Assembly (NCBI GenBank): GCA_944989445.1
Contig: CALYLW010001186.1
Span: 182,655 to 246,654, forward strand
Direction: 5' to 3'
Source of the DNA: Ampullaceana balthica
Lineage: Eukaryota; Mollusca; Gastropoda; Lymnaeidae
Length of the DNA: 64,000 nt
The notes beneath the pieces were generated by a model that did not search any database, was not told where the DNA came from, and saw only the letters and a list, made by a program, of their open reading frames with translations. Below are positions 45,200 through 56,765 of this stretch, piece by piece. The translations under genes and the position numbers were made by a program. Each line of letters opens with the position of its first letter. The stretch's first letter is position 1.

Positions 45200-46740
45200 T
45201 ACGTTGTATAGATATAAACTAAAACTGCATTAATTTAATTACGGTACGTTCGATCGATCTGAAATTTTGATACGATGCATTGTTAGGTAACACGGGTCCA
45301 TATGCCAAATTTCAGCTCAATGGCTTTACGGGAATTGGGTCATGTTTTACTTTTATTTTTCCTCCCACCCAAGACAGAGAGATAAGATTTCGAAGTTAAT
45401 ATAAGGGATTTTTTAAAACCCGTAAAAACAAAGTTTTTGACTATAAATCCCTAATATATGACACAGAACTTAAAATATTTATTATGTTCCAATGTGACAA
45501 TCATTTACAGTCTGAAACTGAGTGAATTCAACCTGGTTAAAACACGAGATGGGTGTTGGGAGAGGGGAAGGGCTGGTCACCGAAAATGTAAACAATAGTG
45601 ACTTCTATATATAGTTGTATATAGATAAACCAGAAATGGATTAATTTAATTACGGTATTTTCGATCAATCTGAAATTTTGATACAATGCATTGTTATGTG
45701 ACACAAGTCTATATGCCAAATTTAAGCTCGATGGCAATACGGGAAGTGGGTCATTTTTTTCCGCACTACCGACGACGAACGACAAACAGAGAGAGACGGC
45801 GCTGAAGTTAATATAGGGGATTTAAAAAAAAACACCGTAAAAACAAAGTTTTTAACTATAAATCCCTTATATGTGAGACAGAAATCAAGTATTGATTATG
45901 TACCAACGCGACAAACATTTACAGCGTACAACTGAGTGAACTCCTCCTCCATGAGATGTGGTCATCGATGGCTGGCGTGAATTCAAGTGACCCGTAAAAT
46001 GTAAACAATAGCGAATTCTACATATAGTTTATATAGATAAACTATAAATGCATTAATTTAATAACTGTACGTTCGATCGATCTGAAATTTTAAAACATTG
46101 CTTTGTTAGGTGACACGAGCCTATGTGTCAAATTTTAGCTCAATGGCATCACGGTAAGTGGGTCATGTTTGACTTTTGTTTTTCCTCCCGCCCGACAACG
46201 AACGACCGACAGAGAGAGAGAGACAGAGAGACAGAGAGAGACGGCGGTGAAGTTAATATAAGGGATTTAATAAAACAAACCCTTAAAAACAATGTTTTTG
46301 ACTATAAATCCCTTATATGTGAGACATAACTAAAATTATTGATTATGTTCAAACGTGACAAACATTTACAGATTGAATCTGTCTTAATGCCTTTTTGCTT
46401 TATAACCCTGGGAGGGGGGGTGTGAGAGGGGAAAGGCTGGTCACCGATCGATGGACTGAGCTCAGCGTGACACGTAAATTGTAAACAAAAGCACGCCGGT
46501 ACACCTGGTTAAAACACGAAATGTGTTAACCGATGGCTGGCGTGAAGTCAATTGACCCGTAAAATGTAAACAATAGCGACTTCTACATAAAGTTTTATAT
46601 AGATAAACTAAAAATGCATTAATTTAATTACGGTATGTTCGATCGATCTGAAATTTTGATGCCATGCATTGTTAGGTGACACAAGTCTTTATACCAAATT
46701 TCAGCTCGATGGCATCATGGAAAGTGGGTCATTTTTAAAT
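45200..46740 (-). repeat. Tandem dispersed repeat, ~400-570-bp spacing, four copies
   Basis: Each copy has ATAGATAAACTAAAAATGCA, TTTAATTACGGTACGTTCG, ATCTGAAATTTTGATAC and GAAGTTAATATAAGGGATTT. In three copies the last block follows a GACGACGAACGACAGAGAGA-like purine run. Copies begin near 45,213, 45,616, 46,032 and 46,601. Between copies lies CAAAGTTTTTGACTATAAAT. Confidence 0.88.
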
Positions 46741-46945
46741 CCCTTATATTAACTTCACCGGCGTCTTTCTCTGTCTTGGGCGGGCGGAAAACAGAAGTCA
46801 AAAATGACCCACTTCCCATGATCCGATCGAACTAAAATTTGGCACACTGACCCGTCTAACCTAACAATGCATCGTATCAAAATTTGAGATCGATCGAACG
46901 TACCGTAATTAAATTAATGCATTTTTAGTTTATCCTTATATGAGG
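46741..46945 (+). repeat. Inverted copy of the tandem dispersed repeat
   Basis: Begins TTATATTAACTTCACCGGCG and runs to GTACCGTAATTAAATTAATG and TTTTTAGTTTATCC, the reverse complement of the preceding copies. Orientation thus flips at about 46,740. Confidence 0.85.
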
Positions 46946-47340
46946 TATGTAATTTAAATTCACGGTTTGTTATTGTTTTTTTGCCACGTGAAAGTTTGAG
47001 CTGACGCATTGAAGCGAGGGGCGCTTTTGTTTACATTTTACGTGTCACTCTGAGCTCGGTCAAGCGAATCGGTGACCAGACTTTTCCCCTCTCCCCCCCA
47101 CCCACCCCTCCCCCCCACCCACCCCTCCCCCCACTAGGGTTATGATGCAAAGTTGAGTTAAGACAGATTCAGTCTGTAAATGTTTGAAAATAATCAATAC
47201 TGTTAGTTATGTCTCATATATAAGGGATTTATAGTCAAAAACTTTGTTTTTACGGGTTTGTTTTATTTACTTTTGTTTTTCCGCCCGACGACGAACGACA
47301 GAGAGAGACGGCGGTGAAGTTAATATAAGGGATTTAAAAA
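46946..47340. repeat. Partial copies of the same family and C-rich patch
   Basis: CACGTAAAATGTAAACAA-type blocks appear inverted (about 47,030-47,050). A C-rich run occurs at 47,088-47,136. ATAAGGGATTTATAGTCAAA and GAAGTTAATATAAGGGATTT are at 47,219-47,337. Confidence 0.65.
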
Positions 47341-47413
47341 TGGGGTTGGTGGCATCAAAGCTTCCTGTGTTCAATTGCAGTTTAGTTGCGTTTTTCATTC
47401 ACAGAATAATATA

Positions 47414-47485
47414 TGATTCGTAGTTTAGTGGTTATCACGTCCGCCTTTCACGTGGAAAGTCCTGTGATCAAACGACAGCGGAAAA
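47414..47485 (+). pseudogene. tRNA-Glu(UUC)-like pseudogene
   Basis: TAGTTTAGTGGTTATCAC gives a tRNA D-arm. TCCGC-CTTTCAC-GTGGA is a five-pair anticodon arm with UUC anticodon in the usual loop context. CTGTG-ATCAAAC-GACAG is a T-arm with one mismatch, and the loop starts with A instead of T. The acceptor stem pairs at only about four or five of seven positions. It is probably a decayed tRNA-Glu or the head of a tRNA-derived SINE; no clear SINE body follows. Confidence 0.55.
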
Positions 47486-48642
47486 AAAAATTTAAAATTT
47501 TTAAAAATGTTTGTTTCTGACGTTCTTTTCCCCCCTTTTTCTAACATGACTCATCGATAATCGGATTTGAAAGCGACAATCGGTTTAAAATTTCCGATAC
47601 TTGTAAAATCGAATTTGATTCGGCCGGATTTATGGAGCCTGAGTCAAAGCCTGATTTGTAAAAAAATACCGGATTCCACATTGGAGCTATAATTATATAT
47701 ATTTTATCGCAAAATTAGCAAGCCAGATTTGGCAGAAATTTATGAAGCAAACTTCTGCCGCAGTCGGATTTGTAAATATGGCGGATTCTGGATTTGCCGG
47801 AGCCTCAGGCGAAATCCGCAACACCCCTATTGTAATGAGGTCAGCAATAAAACGATAGTCAGTAAAATCGGAGTTAACATAATTCGTAATCGGTTGCCAA
47901 AAAAACAAATGCGCAATTAACAACCCTAAATATTACTAACCCTCTCTAGGGTCGGCCAATCACATTTTATGTTTAAGGGATGGTAGTAATATAAAAAAGG
48001 GGGGGGGGTAACAACAACCTCAGTGCGCATGTCTCCACGTTTACTCGCTATTTTTTCATTACTTGGTGCTGCTATTTTTGTCAGTACTCTACCCCCCCTA
48101 CCTTTCTTTGCACTGTCTATGATGAGCCAGTCTGCGGCGCATGCTACGCCACGGGTCGTATCTAGTATGTTTTATTCTGTTAAAAAAGTATGTATCAAAG
48201 CAACATAATAATCTGCATGGTGTTGATGGTTTGTTTTATGTTGTGTTGGTTCAAAGGTCATAATGCAATGTGAAATTAAAAAAAACTGTGTAAACACTGT
48301 ACTATATTCATTTGGTTGTACACTATGAATACAAAATTTTAACTCAGTTTGACACAACACAATGAAAGACTAATGTGTTATATATCAAAGATTCAAATTA
48401 TAATTTTCTAAATATTTAACATTTAAAATTGTAAACAAAAAAAATGACCAAGGAAAACATATCTACCTACCTTTCGTACTGCTCATGTAGACGCGTGCAA
48501 TTGTCTAACTTTTGACGATAATGGGTTCATTTCATCCGAGCACACATCAGAAAATATGGAGAGCACAGACATGTCTGTCAACATCGTCGTCATGGTAACG
48601 CCAACACAATGAGACACTTATCTTGAGTAGTGTGACACCACG
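47486..48642. other. Intergenic DNA, no gene seen
   Basis: At 47,540-47,830 ATCGGATTTG-type motifs recur irregularly (GATTTGAAAGC, GATTTGTAAA, GATTTGCCGG), suggesting an old degenerate repeat. At 48,128-48,170 GCGCATGCTACGCCACGGGT is the inverted counterpart of the CCCACGGCGTAGCATACGCC end at 11,658. No coding signature. Confidence 0.45.
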
Positions 48643-49222
48643 ACTGTCATATTTTAGTTATGTGTTTACACATAATTGTGAATATCAAGGGCGTTATTCA
48701 CTGTCATATTTTAGTTATGTGTTTACACATAGTTGTGAATATTAAGGGTATTATTCACTGTCATATTTTAATTATGTGTTTACACATAGTTGTGAATATA
48801 AGGGGCGTTATTCACTGTCATATTTTAGTTATATGTTTACACATAGTTGTGAATATTTAGGGTGTTATTCACTGTCATATTTTAGTTATGTGTCTACACT
48901 TAATTGTGAATATCAGGGGCGTTATTCACCAACTGTCATATTTTAGTTATGTGTTTACACATAGTTGTGAATATAAGGGGCGTTATTCATTGTCATATTT
49001 TAGTTATGTGTTTACACATAATTGTGAATATTAAAGGTGTTATTCACTGTCATATTTTAGTTATGTGTTTACACATAATTGTGAATATCAAGGGCGTTAT
49101 TCACTGTCATATTTTAGTTATGTGTTTACACATAATTGTGAATATAAGGGGTTATCCAACTACTGTCATATTTTAGTTGTGTTTTTACACATAGTTGTGA
49201 ATATTAGGGCGTTATTCACCAA
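48643..49222. repeat. Minisatellite, 57-bp unit, about 10 copies
   Basis: The unit is TCACTGTCATATTTTAGTTA, TGTGTTTACACATAATTGTG, AATATCAAGGGCGTTAT. TATGTGTTTACACATA inside it is nearly palindromic. As 57 is divisible by three, frames stay open (e.g. a repeated MCLHIVVNIKGVIHCHIL); I regard them as by-products. Confidence 0.93.
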
Positions 49223-49352
49223 ACATTTTAATTTGGTTTTGGGTGTACTATTTATTTTAGAAATAGAAAAGCCACAGAACGGCATGTTCAAATTTGTGAA
49301 CTGATTCGCTAATAAAAGTCTTTACAAAAATATGTAATTGGTATACATACCT

Positions 49353-49650
49353 CCAGGTCAAATGTTGACATTCAAGGTTTAACTGGTGCTAGAGGCCTCC
49401 ACCTCACCCTACGTAGCAAGACAAACCACTTGATGTGACATACTGCCAGGTCAAATGTTGACATTCAAGGTGTAACTGGTGCTAAAGGCCTCCACCCCAT
49501 CCTACGTACCAAGACGAACCACGTGATGTGACATACCGCCAGGTCAAATGTTGACATTCAAGGTTTAACTGGTGCTAGAGGCCTCCACCCCCACACCCCA
49601 CACCAAGACGAACAACATGATGTGACATACCGCCAGGTCAAATGTTGACA
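49353..49650. repeat. Three 93-bp tandem copies
   Basis: CCAGGTCAAATGTTGACATT starts at 49,353, 49,446, 49,539 and (partial) 49,633. The unit continues with AACTGGTGCTAGAGGCCTCC and a variable C-rich stretch to GATGTGACATAC. The fourth copy changes into the next minisatellite. Confidence 0.93.
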
Positions 49651-51055
49651 TTCAAGTGGGTATAGATAGACATGTGATGTTCAAGTGGATATAGACATGT
49701 GATGTTCAAGTGGATATAGACGTGTGATGTTCAAGTGAATATAGACATGTGATGTTCAAGTGAATAAAGACGTGATGTTCAAGTGGGTATATACATGTGA
49801 TGTTCAAGTGGGTATAGACATGTGATGTTCAAGTGAATAAAGACGTGATGTTCAAGTGAATAAAGACGTGATGTTCAAGTGGGTATAGACATGTGATGTT
49901 CAAGTGGATATAGACGTGATGTTCAAGTGGATATAGACGTGATGTTCAAGTGGATAAAGACGTGATGTTCAAGTGGGTATAGACATGTGATGTTCAAGTG
50001 GATATAGACATGTGATGTTCAAGTGAATAAAGACGTGATGTTCAAGTGGGTATAGACATGTGATGTTCAAGTGGGTATAGACATGTGATGTTCAAGTGAA
50101 TAAACACGTGATGTTCAAGTGAATAAAGACGTGATGTTCAAGTGGGTATAGACATGTGATATTCAAGTGGATATAGACGTGATGTTCAAGTGGATATGGA
50201 TGTGATGTTCAAGTGGATAAAGACGTGATGTTCAAGTGGGTATAGACATGTGATGTTCAAGTGGATATAGACATGTGATGTTCAAGTGAATAAAGACGTG
50301 ATCTTCAAGTGGGTATAGACATGTGATGTTCAAGTGGATATAGACATGTGATGTTCAAGTAGGTATAGACATGTGATGTTCAAGTGAATAAAGACGTGAT
50401 GTTCAAGTGGATATAGACATGTGATGTTCAAGTTGATATAGACATGTGATGTTCAAGTGGGTATAGACATGTGATGTTCAAGTGAATAAAGACGTGATGT
50501 TCAAGTGGGTATAGACATGTGATGTTCAAGTGGATAAAGACGTGATGTTCAAGTGGATATAGACATGTGATGTTCAAGTGGGTATAGACATTTGATGTTC
50601 AAGTGAATAAAGACGTGATGTTCAAGTGGATATAGACATGTGACGTTCAAGTGGGTATAGACATGTGATGTTCAAGTGAATAGAGACGTGATGTTCAAGT
50701 AGGTATAGACATGTGATGTTCAAGTGAATAAAGACGTGATGTTCAAGTGGATATAGACATGTGATGTTCAAGTAGGTATATAAAAGTGTTGTTCAAGTGA
50801 ATAAAGACGTGATGTTCAAGTGGATATAGACATGTGATGTTCAAGTTGATATAGACATGTGATGTTCAAGTGGGTATAGACATTTGATGTTCAAGTGGGT
50901 ATAGACATGTGATGTTCAAGTGGATATAGACATGTGATGTTCAAGTGGATATACACATGTGATGTTCAAGTGGATATATACATGTGATGTTCAAGTGGGT
51001 ATAGACATGTTATGTTCAACTGGGTATAGACATGTGATGTTCAAGTGGATATAGA
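49651..51055. repeat. Minisatellite, 23/25-bp units, about 58 copies
   Basis: Units GATGTTCAAGTGGGTATAGA + CATGT (25 bp) and GATGTTCAAGTGAATAAAGA + CGT (23 bp) alternate in recurring patterns. It begins inside the truncated fourth 93-bp copy, where TTGACATTCAAG leads straight into GTGGGTATAGA. Confidence 0.95.
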
Positions 51056-51064
51056 ATTTTATAT

Positions 51065-51990
51065 CTTAAATAATGAATAATGACCAACTTAAGCATTTAT
51101 TTCACAATTTTACTCCCACATGTACTAAATACAATTTAATAAATTCACAATTTATTCCCACATGTACTAAATAAACTTAATTGACAGTTTTTCAAAAGAT
51201 CTCTACCACCCTAGTAACTAAAAAAGCTTATATATTTTAAAATGTACGACATTGCATTGTAACACAATTGTAAGTAATACACTTTTTTTAATAGCATCAG
51301 CGTATATTAGATAGAGAACGTCCTGCACGACCTTTTCAAAAAGGCAACAGCTTCTTACCCCATAGCAAAAATAAAGTAAATTAAAATTAAAGACTTTATA
51401 AATCGCTTTCCACATAAAAATCACTATTTACATAAGTATGTTTTAATTAAATGTGGAGTAATAAAACACCAGAAAAAATCGCAATCTTATTCACACATTT
51501 AAAATATTAAATTCAAAGTCTCAAGTGACAATTGTAATGAAATATTTTTAAGGCATCTATTACAAAGAAATAACTCGTAAAGAAGGAACTGCTTCGTACC
51601 ATACAGTTCAAGTCAAGATGGTTACGCGAAAAAGTGCGCACCGTAATTTGACAATAAAAGATTTTAGAAAGAGCACCGCTAAATATAAAGTATTTGAAAA
51701 AAATACTGCACCAAAAATAACTCTTTTCGAATGGCCGCGTAAAGGTGTTCAATATGGACATGAGTTTTAATTTTTCTCTATTTGTCTATACATTTTATTA
51801 TTTTTTAATTAACGGCTTTTAGGTGAAACGGAAAATTACGAAAGCGGTACTAAAACCATCTGCAGGGTAAAAGGAACCGTCCAGTCATATTTGGTCCCTG
51901 TCCGTTATTTGGTTTTTGAGTTCAAGCAGGACACAGAGTTGGTACAAACAAACGTACAAACACCAAGTAAGCTTTATATAGTACTAGGAG
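51065..51990 (-). repeat. Dispersed family A, copy 3
   Basis: Same orientation as copy 2: TTTTTCAAAAGATCTCTACC (51,188), GTGCGCACCGTAATTTGACA (51,634), AAGGAACCGTCCAGTCATAT (51,871) and AGCTTTATATAGTACTAGG (51,969). It directly follows the 25-bp minisatellite. Confidence 0.82.
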
Positions 51991-52360
51991 ACCCGTCGTG
52001 CGTTGCAAAGATATCAGTAAAAATGTATAAATTTAAAGAAACCAATAAGTGGTGCGTTTTACCAACAATTTTGCCAGAAATATTCGCGGGAGTGTGCAAA
52101 AAAATAGTCCAAGTTTCATAGCAAACGGATAAATAATTTAATAATTACAAAGCATACAAAAGAAAAAACGATATGAAGAGCCCCGGGGCCAAAATGAGTG
52201 ATCATTTATTAAATTTCGAAAAAAAAATAGCCAGTTGCAATTCCGGGAGCATACTCAACAGTCTCGAAAATTTTCATGAAGATCGGGTGAATGGTTTAGT
52301 CAGCTATAAAGGACATGTACACACACACACATACAAACATACTTTGATTTTATATATATA
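51991..52360. repeat. Old dispersed repeat with (CA)n-(TA)n tail
   Basis: Begins near CTAGGAGACCCGTCGTGCGT, contains TTTCATAGCAAACGGATAAA and ATTTTCATGAAGATCGGGTG, and ends in ACACACACACACATACAAAC and a TATATATATATAT run. The head resembles the GACCC-(A/G)CGGCGTAGC heads at 11,658 and 48,150 in layout. No reliable gene. Confidence 0.5.
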
Positions 52361-52983
52361 TATATTAAAATATTACAAAACATTGATAATTCAAATTATG
52401 ATAATACAAAGATGTAGTGTGTTAAATCTTCTTTTGAAATTTAAATTAAATTACATCAACGGGATATAACTTCTTAAATTTAACATTTTAATATATATTG
52501 AGTTTAAAATTGCATACTGCTTAACAGTAAATGTATTTAGTACAAAAATTTTGTAAGAAAGTAACATTATATTGAAATATAAACATTGAAAATTCAGTGT
52601 GGTTGGCATTTATTATTTGTCAGATATTTTGCACATTTAAATGTAATATAATTAAGATTATAATAACGTTTGTTTTAAATCAATTTATATAGGTAAAGAA
52701 CTTATGACGTGTACTTTAATTTTGGTTTTAGTGTTTAGAATTTAATCTACAAGTGATATGTCACTTGTCTTCGTTTCCTTTAATGTGTTCACAGACAAAA
52801 CAGCCCCGACAAATTGGCTCCGACTAGAGTTTCATTTTAAAACGAAACATCCCTTTTGTGCCTGCAATCATTTTGTGAATTTCAATTTAATGTCTTTCCA
52901 AAGTTGCCGAAGAGTGTTGGAATACCAAATCGTCCTAGAGTGTATGAGTGTTAGAGTCTATCGGTACCTAGCAGTGTTATAGA
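52361..52983. other. AT-rich DNA, no convincing gene
   Basis: A 74-residue open frame (52,758-52,982) shows no domain signature and I do not call it a gene. Confidence 0.45.
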
Positions 52984-53252
52984 ATATGGATAAGAGTCTA
53001 GTGATTCTAACAGTCCTATACTACTACTGTTTTCTTGGTATAAGAGTCTACTGATTCTAACAGTCCTATACAACTACTACTTTCTTGGTATAAGAGACAA
53101 CTAATTCTAACAGTCCTATACTACTACTATTTTCTTGGTATAAGAGACAACTAATTCTAACAGTCCTATACTACTACTATTTTCTTAGTATAAGAGTTTA
53201 CTGATTCTAACAGTCCTATACTACTACTGTTTTCTTGGTATAAGATTCTAGT
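52984..53252. repeat. Minisatellite, ~50-61-bp unit, 5-6 copies
   Basis: The unit is TATAAGAGTCTACTGATTCT, AACAGTCCTATACTACTACT, GTTTTCTTGG, spaced 50 bp between 53,041 and 53,091. Confidence 0.88.
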
Positions 53253-54180
53253 GATATGTCATCATCAGTGTACACCACCCATCATATTCAAACCTGTAGT
53301 TTCTATAAATATCCCTGCCTCTGTTACACCGACTCTCACCCTTGTCGGAACAATAACTTACGTCATCTAACTTCACCTTACAAAGCCTCTGATTTATACA
53401 TGGATGAAAAAACATGGAACTTATTTCCTAGCGATAGTTTAACCTGACAGCATCACAATACAGGAGTTTTCATTGAGTTTCAGTAAGTTTAAAGGATATA
53501 TCTGATAATCTTCCACTGGCAGCGTTGTCATAACAGAGGTAAATATTATATATACCGGAATTGTTTCTTTCTTGGCTATGTACTAAAGGTCGACTAATTA
53601 ACAACAAATATTGGGATGTCTAAAATTAATACTGACTAGAAATTTTGACCTGTTGGGAAAAACAATTATTCTAGATGCAATATTTTCAATTTCAAATTAT
53701 TTTTGAATTGATGTAAAACTTTGAATAACATTTTATTTTTATTTAATGCTAGCAACAAACAATTTGTCAACATTTAGATTGTACCATATTTAGACCAACT
53801 CATTTAAAAATTCTAAACATTTAGACTTACTATGAGTGGCACACATCATGAGACCATAAACATTAATGACTAAAAAAATTTAATTCACGCTTTTACTCAT
53901 AAAGCAACTGATTATGGTTATTAAATAGCGCATCCATTATTGGCGACTCCTGATGGCTGAGACCTGACCTAGTTTTCCATTAAAATGAAAAAGATGGAAT
54001 GTCAATCATAGTTCTATACTCAGAGCTTTAATGCCGTACAGGCATTTATTTTGTAAACTAACAAAATTGATCAACATTAGTGATTAATTCGGCCGAAAAA
54101 TTGATGAACTATTTTGACAAACTTCATTTTGAAATTAGTGAAGTATATGGCACTATCGTAAGAAGAGATACAGCCACCTG
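53253..54180. other. Intergenic DNA, no gene seen
   Basis: A 63-residue frame (53,256-53,447) has no recognisable features. The remainder is AT-rich. Confidence 0.45.
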
Positions 54181-54189
54181 GTTGTGAGA

Positions 54190-54705
54190 ATGGGCATTTA
54201 AAGATGTTCGTTCGTCCGTCGATACGACGAGGACCACTCTAGTCATCCGAGGGTTGTAGACCGCTGGTATGGGATGGATGACAAAAGTGACTTGCGCGGT
54301 GATTTGGATTTAAGTGAGAAGGAGTTGCGCAGTTCGTCGATCTCACTCTCTCGCCCGAGGCCATCTTATCCAGCGGCAGGACTAAGTCGAGACGGCTGGT
54401 GATGGAGACGGGTGCAGTGGATGGCCATGATGTCCTGTGTGTCTTGTCATGCCCTTAGCGTTCCACAACGCTTTGCTGAGATTCGCCTTTTTGACCGTTG
54501 ACCAACTAGTGGTTCCTCCGCTCTGTCCACCGAATCCAGTCTTCACGTGCATAGATAGACATATCTAGATCACCGAGGGTTTGAGACCCGTCGGCTACCC
54601 TCACCAGGTTTAGCCAGCCAGTCGAAGCCGTTGCCCGGGGTGTGGCTACTGCGCACGTTGCAGTTTCTATGAGCCACTGGTGAGAGCTGTGGGCTGTGAG
54701 ACAAC
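54190..54705. repeat. GC-rich sequence, probable interspersed repeat
   Basis: Strikingly GC-rich in an AT-rich setting. Two similar phrases, AGTCATCCGAGGGTTGTAGA and AGATCACCGAGGGTTTGAGA, occur at about 54,241 and 54,569, suggesting internal duplication. No frame stays open through it. It may be the 5' non-coding part of a retroelement whose coding fragment lies at 54,905, but no sequence connects them directly. Confidence 0.45.
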
Positions 54706-54904
54706 TTCCGGATTAATATTAATAGTATTAACAGCCACAAAATGACAAAACCAAGTAAAATACAACCAGACGAGCATAGAGGGAATTCCTTTCGAAGATC
54801 AGTTCCTTGATAACTTTAATTTCCTTAATTTGCATTTGTATGTTGTATATTTCTCCAGCGCTTGATTGTTTTTGTCTTTTAATGACAGCAGAGAAATTTA
54901 GGTT

Positions 54905-55060
54905 CCGCCATTTTGAACAACATACGCAAGACTGTTCAGCAGAAGCTCCGTCAGATGCAGGACGATTTGCTCGGCAACAAAGCTGACGAGATCCAAGGCT
55001 ATGCAGACAGGCGTGACTATAAAAACTTCTACGACGCCTTGAAAGATAAATATAGCATAT
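54905..55060 (+). pseudogene. LINE ORF2 linker fragment (between endonuclease and RT)
   Basis: About 50 residues: VQQKLRQMQDDLLGNKADEI, then QGYADRRDYKNFYDALKDKY. The pattern 'VQxKLRxMQDxWLxxKADEIQxxADxxDxKxFYxALKxxY' is the segment just ahead of the RT in several LINE groups of the CR1/L2/RTE type. The W expected after MQDD is L here. Codon use is GC-rich compared with its flanks. Endonuclease and RT are missing on either side; sequence decays into AT-rich repeats after 55,060. Confidence 0.75.
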
Positions 55061-55150
55061 ATAACAGGACTGCGATAAAGATAAATATATCATATAGAAT
55101 AGGACTGAGATAAACTTAAATATATCATATAGAATAAGACTGCGATAAAG
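55061..55150. repeat. Short tandem copies (AAATATATCATATAGAATA)
   Basis: GATAAATATATCATATAGAA and CTTAAATATATCATATAGAA, each followed by TARGACTG, occur about 40 bp apart; a half copy precedes them. Confidence 0.75.
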
Positions 55151-56630
55151 TTTTTAAATAACATACAAACAGGAATTTATCGAGATGGCACTTTGCACAG
55201 GCGGTTACTCTACAGTCTACATGGTCTGGTCATTATAATAGCTTGGTAAGTGATAGCTGTTGATAAGTATTTTACAGTCTAAGGTTTATTTCAGAAGGAG
55301 ACAAAAGTTATAACTGCAATGAAAGTTTATTGAAGTATTTTTAAGAACAATCGAGAAAGAGATACAGACACCAAACACACATATACAAAAATCATATTCA
55401 GATTATTAGTTATTTTCCTTTGCTTACCTGCCCATAAAAGCGTCCAGTTTTATATTTTTATTTTTCCATATCTATCAACATCAATTTTTCTTTTATCTCA
55501 ATCACTAGCCTTATCTTTTCTTCCAGGTGTCTTGCATGTTATTAAGTAGCTCGTACCTCCATGCACTATTTGCGCCCCCCTCCTCCACTCCCGTTCCGTC
55601 GTGGCTTTGTTTCCTCGTGACGTTATCAACCAGATGGTGTTAGGAAGGTTTAGCCATCTCTAAAGTCGTTCATATTTTAATTTTTTCAAGACTATTGATA
55701 ATTGCGTGCACAGTTTATTGTTTAAAATAATTGATGTGTCCAAACTTAGGAGAGAATGCGTGTAGTTTACTGTTTACATCCTTACCTTGCATGTGCACAT
55801 ACTTGCTATGAGATATAGTGGTATAACAGACGCCTTTTTTGTTGGGGGTGGGATTGAGAGCGTGGGAGAAGGAAGGTTATTGAATGAGTCATCTGTAACC
55901 CCCCCCCTTTCCCCATGTACTTGACAAGTGGCCCCTGACCCTGTGTAAATTGTATTATGTACAGTCAACATTTAGGTGTGTACTCACTTTGGTCATGTTT
56001 TATTCACTGAACACATATTTCTAGAATGGGATTAACTTCACCGCTAAATGCGAATGTCCACCCCTATTATTGACCAGTCTTTGTAATGTCCGTCCCGTTG
56101 CGTCCTAACTTGAGGCTGTTAATTGTAATATATTGCTGGACAGGTCGTAAAGGGAAATGTCAGATACCAGAAGAAAAAAATAAGAGAACCGAAATGAAAC
56201 TGTAGCTAACTGATGTATCATTATTGCGGTGATCGTTAGCCAGATCTGGAGTAAAAAATCATAAATTAGAGGTGGGGAGGGTGATGGCGTGATTGCACTA
56301 TTAAAGAAGTGCTCTGATATAAACGCTGACATCGAATTGAGAGGATATTTACTCTTATTTCAATTGGAGAGACTAGGATATCTTTGCCTATCACGTGTTG
56401 ATTGTAAAGTATATTTGGATTGAACACTATTTGAACGTCTAGGACAGTAATGGCGAAGCTACGGCCCGTGTGTCACAGTCGTTACGCAGAGCCTCATCAG
56501 CCGGCAAGCAAATATTGTATTAGTTCCTTAATCTAACAAGCTGAGCCAAACCTCAATTTCCGTGTTTCATTGGAGTTTTGGCCCTTTGTTATACATAAGT
56601 GGCTTTTGGTTGAATAAAGTTCGCCGCGAC
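55151..56630. other. Intergenic DNA, no gene seen
   Basis: Mostly AT-rich with C- and G-run patches (about 55,560-55,600 and 55,840-55,935). No coding, RNA or repeat signature. Confidence 0.45.
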
Positions 56631-56633
56631 TGG

Positions 56634-56765
56634 TCTAGGATATTGGGTCTGATCACAAGTTGATGGCCATAATATTTGTTCTGACCACAAGTTGAAAGTT
56701 TAGGGTATTTCGAGTGACCACAAGTTGAGAAATGTGGAATATTTCGAATGACCAGAAATTTTAAG
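56634..56765. repeat. Degenerate ~45-bp tandem repeat, 3-4 copies
   Basis: GATCACAAGTTGATGG, GACCACAAGTTGAAAG, GACCACAAGTTGAGAA and GACCAGAAATTTTAAG are separated by GGxTATTTxGAxT-type sequence. Confidence 0.7.

Noticed and set aside
48643..49222. Telomere-like repeats (TTAGGG near the array)
   Set aside because: Only isolated TTAGGG-like hits inside a 57-bp unit; no tandem hexamer run.
52758..53447. Small open frames of 63-74 residues near 52.8-53.4 kb
   Set aside because: No recognisable domain, composition like the flanks, and one starts right after a minisatellite.
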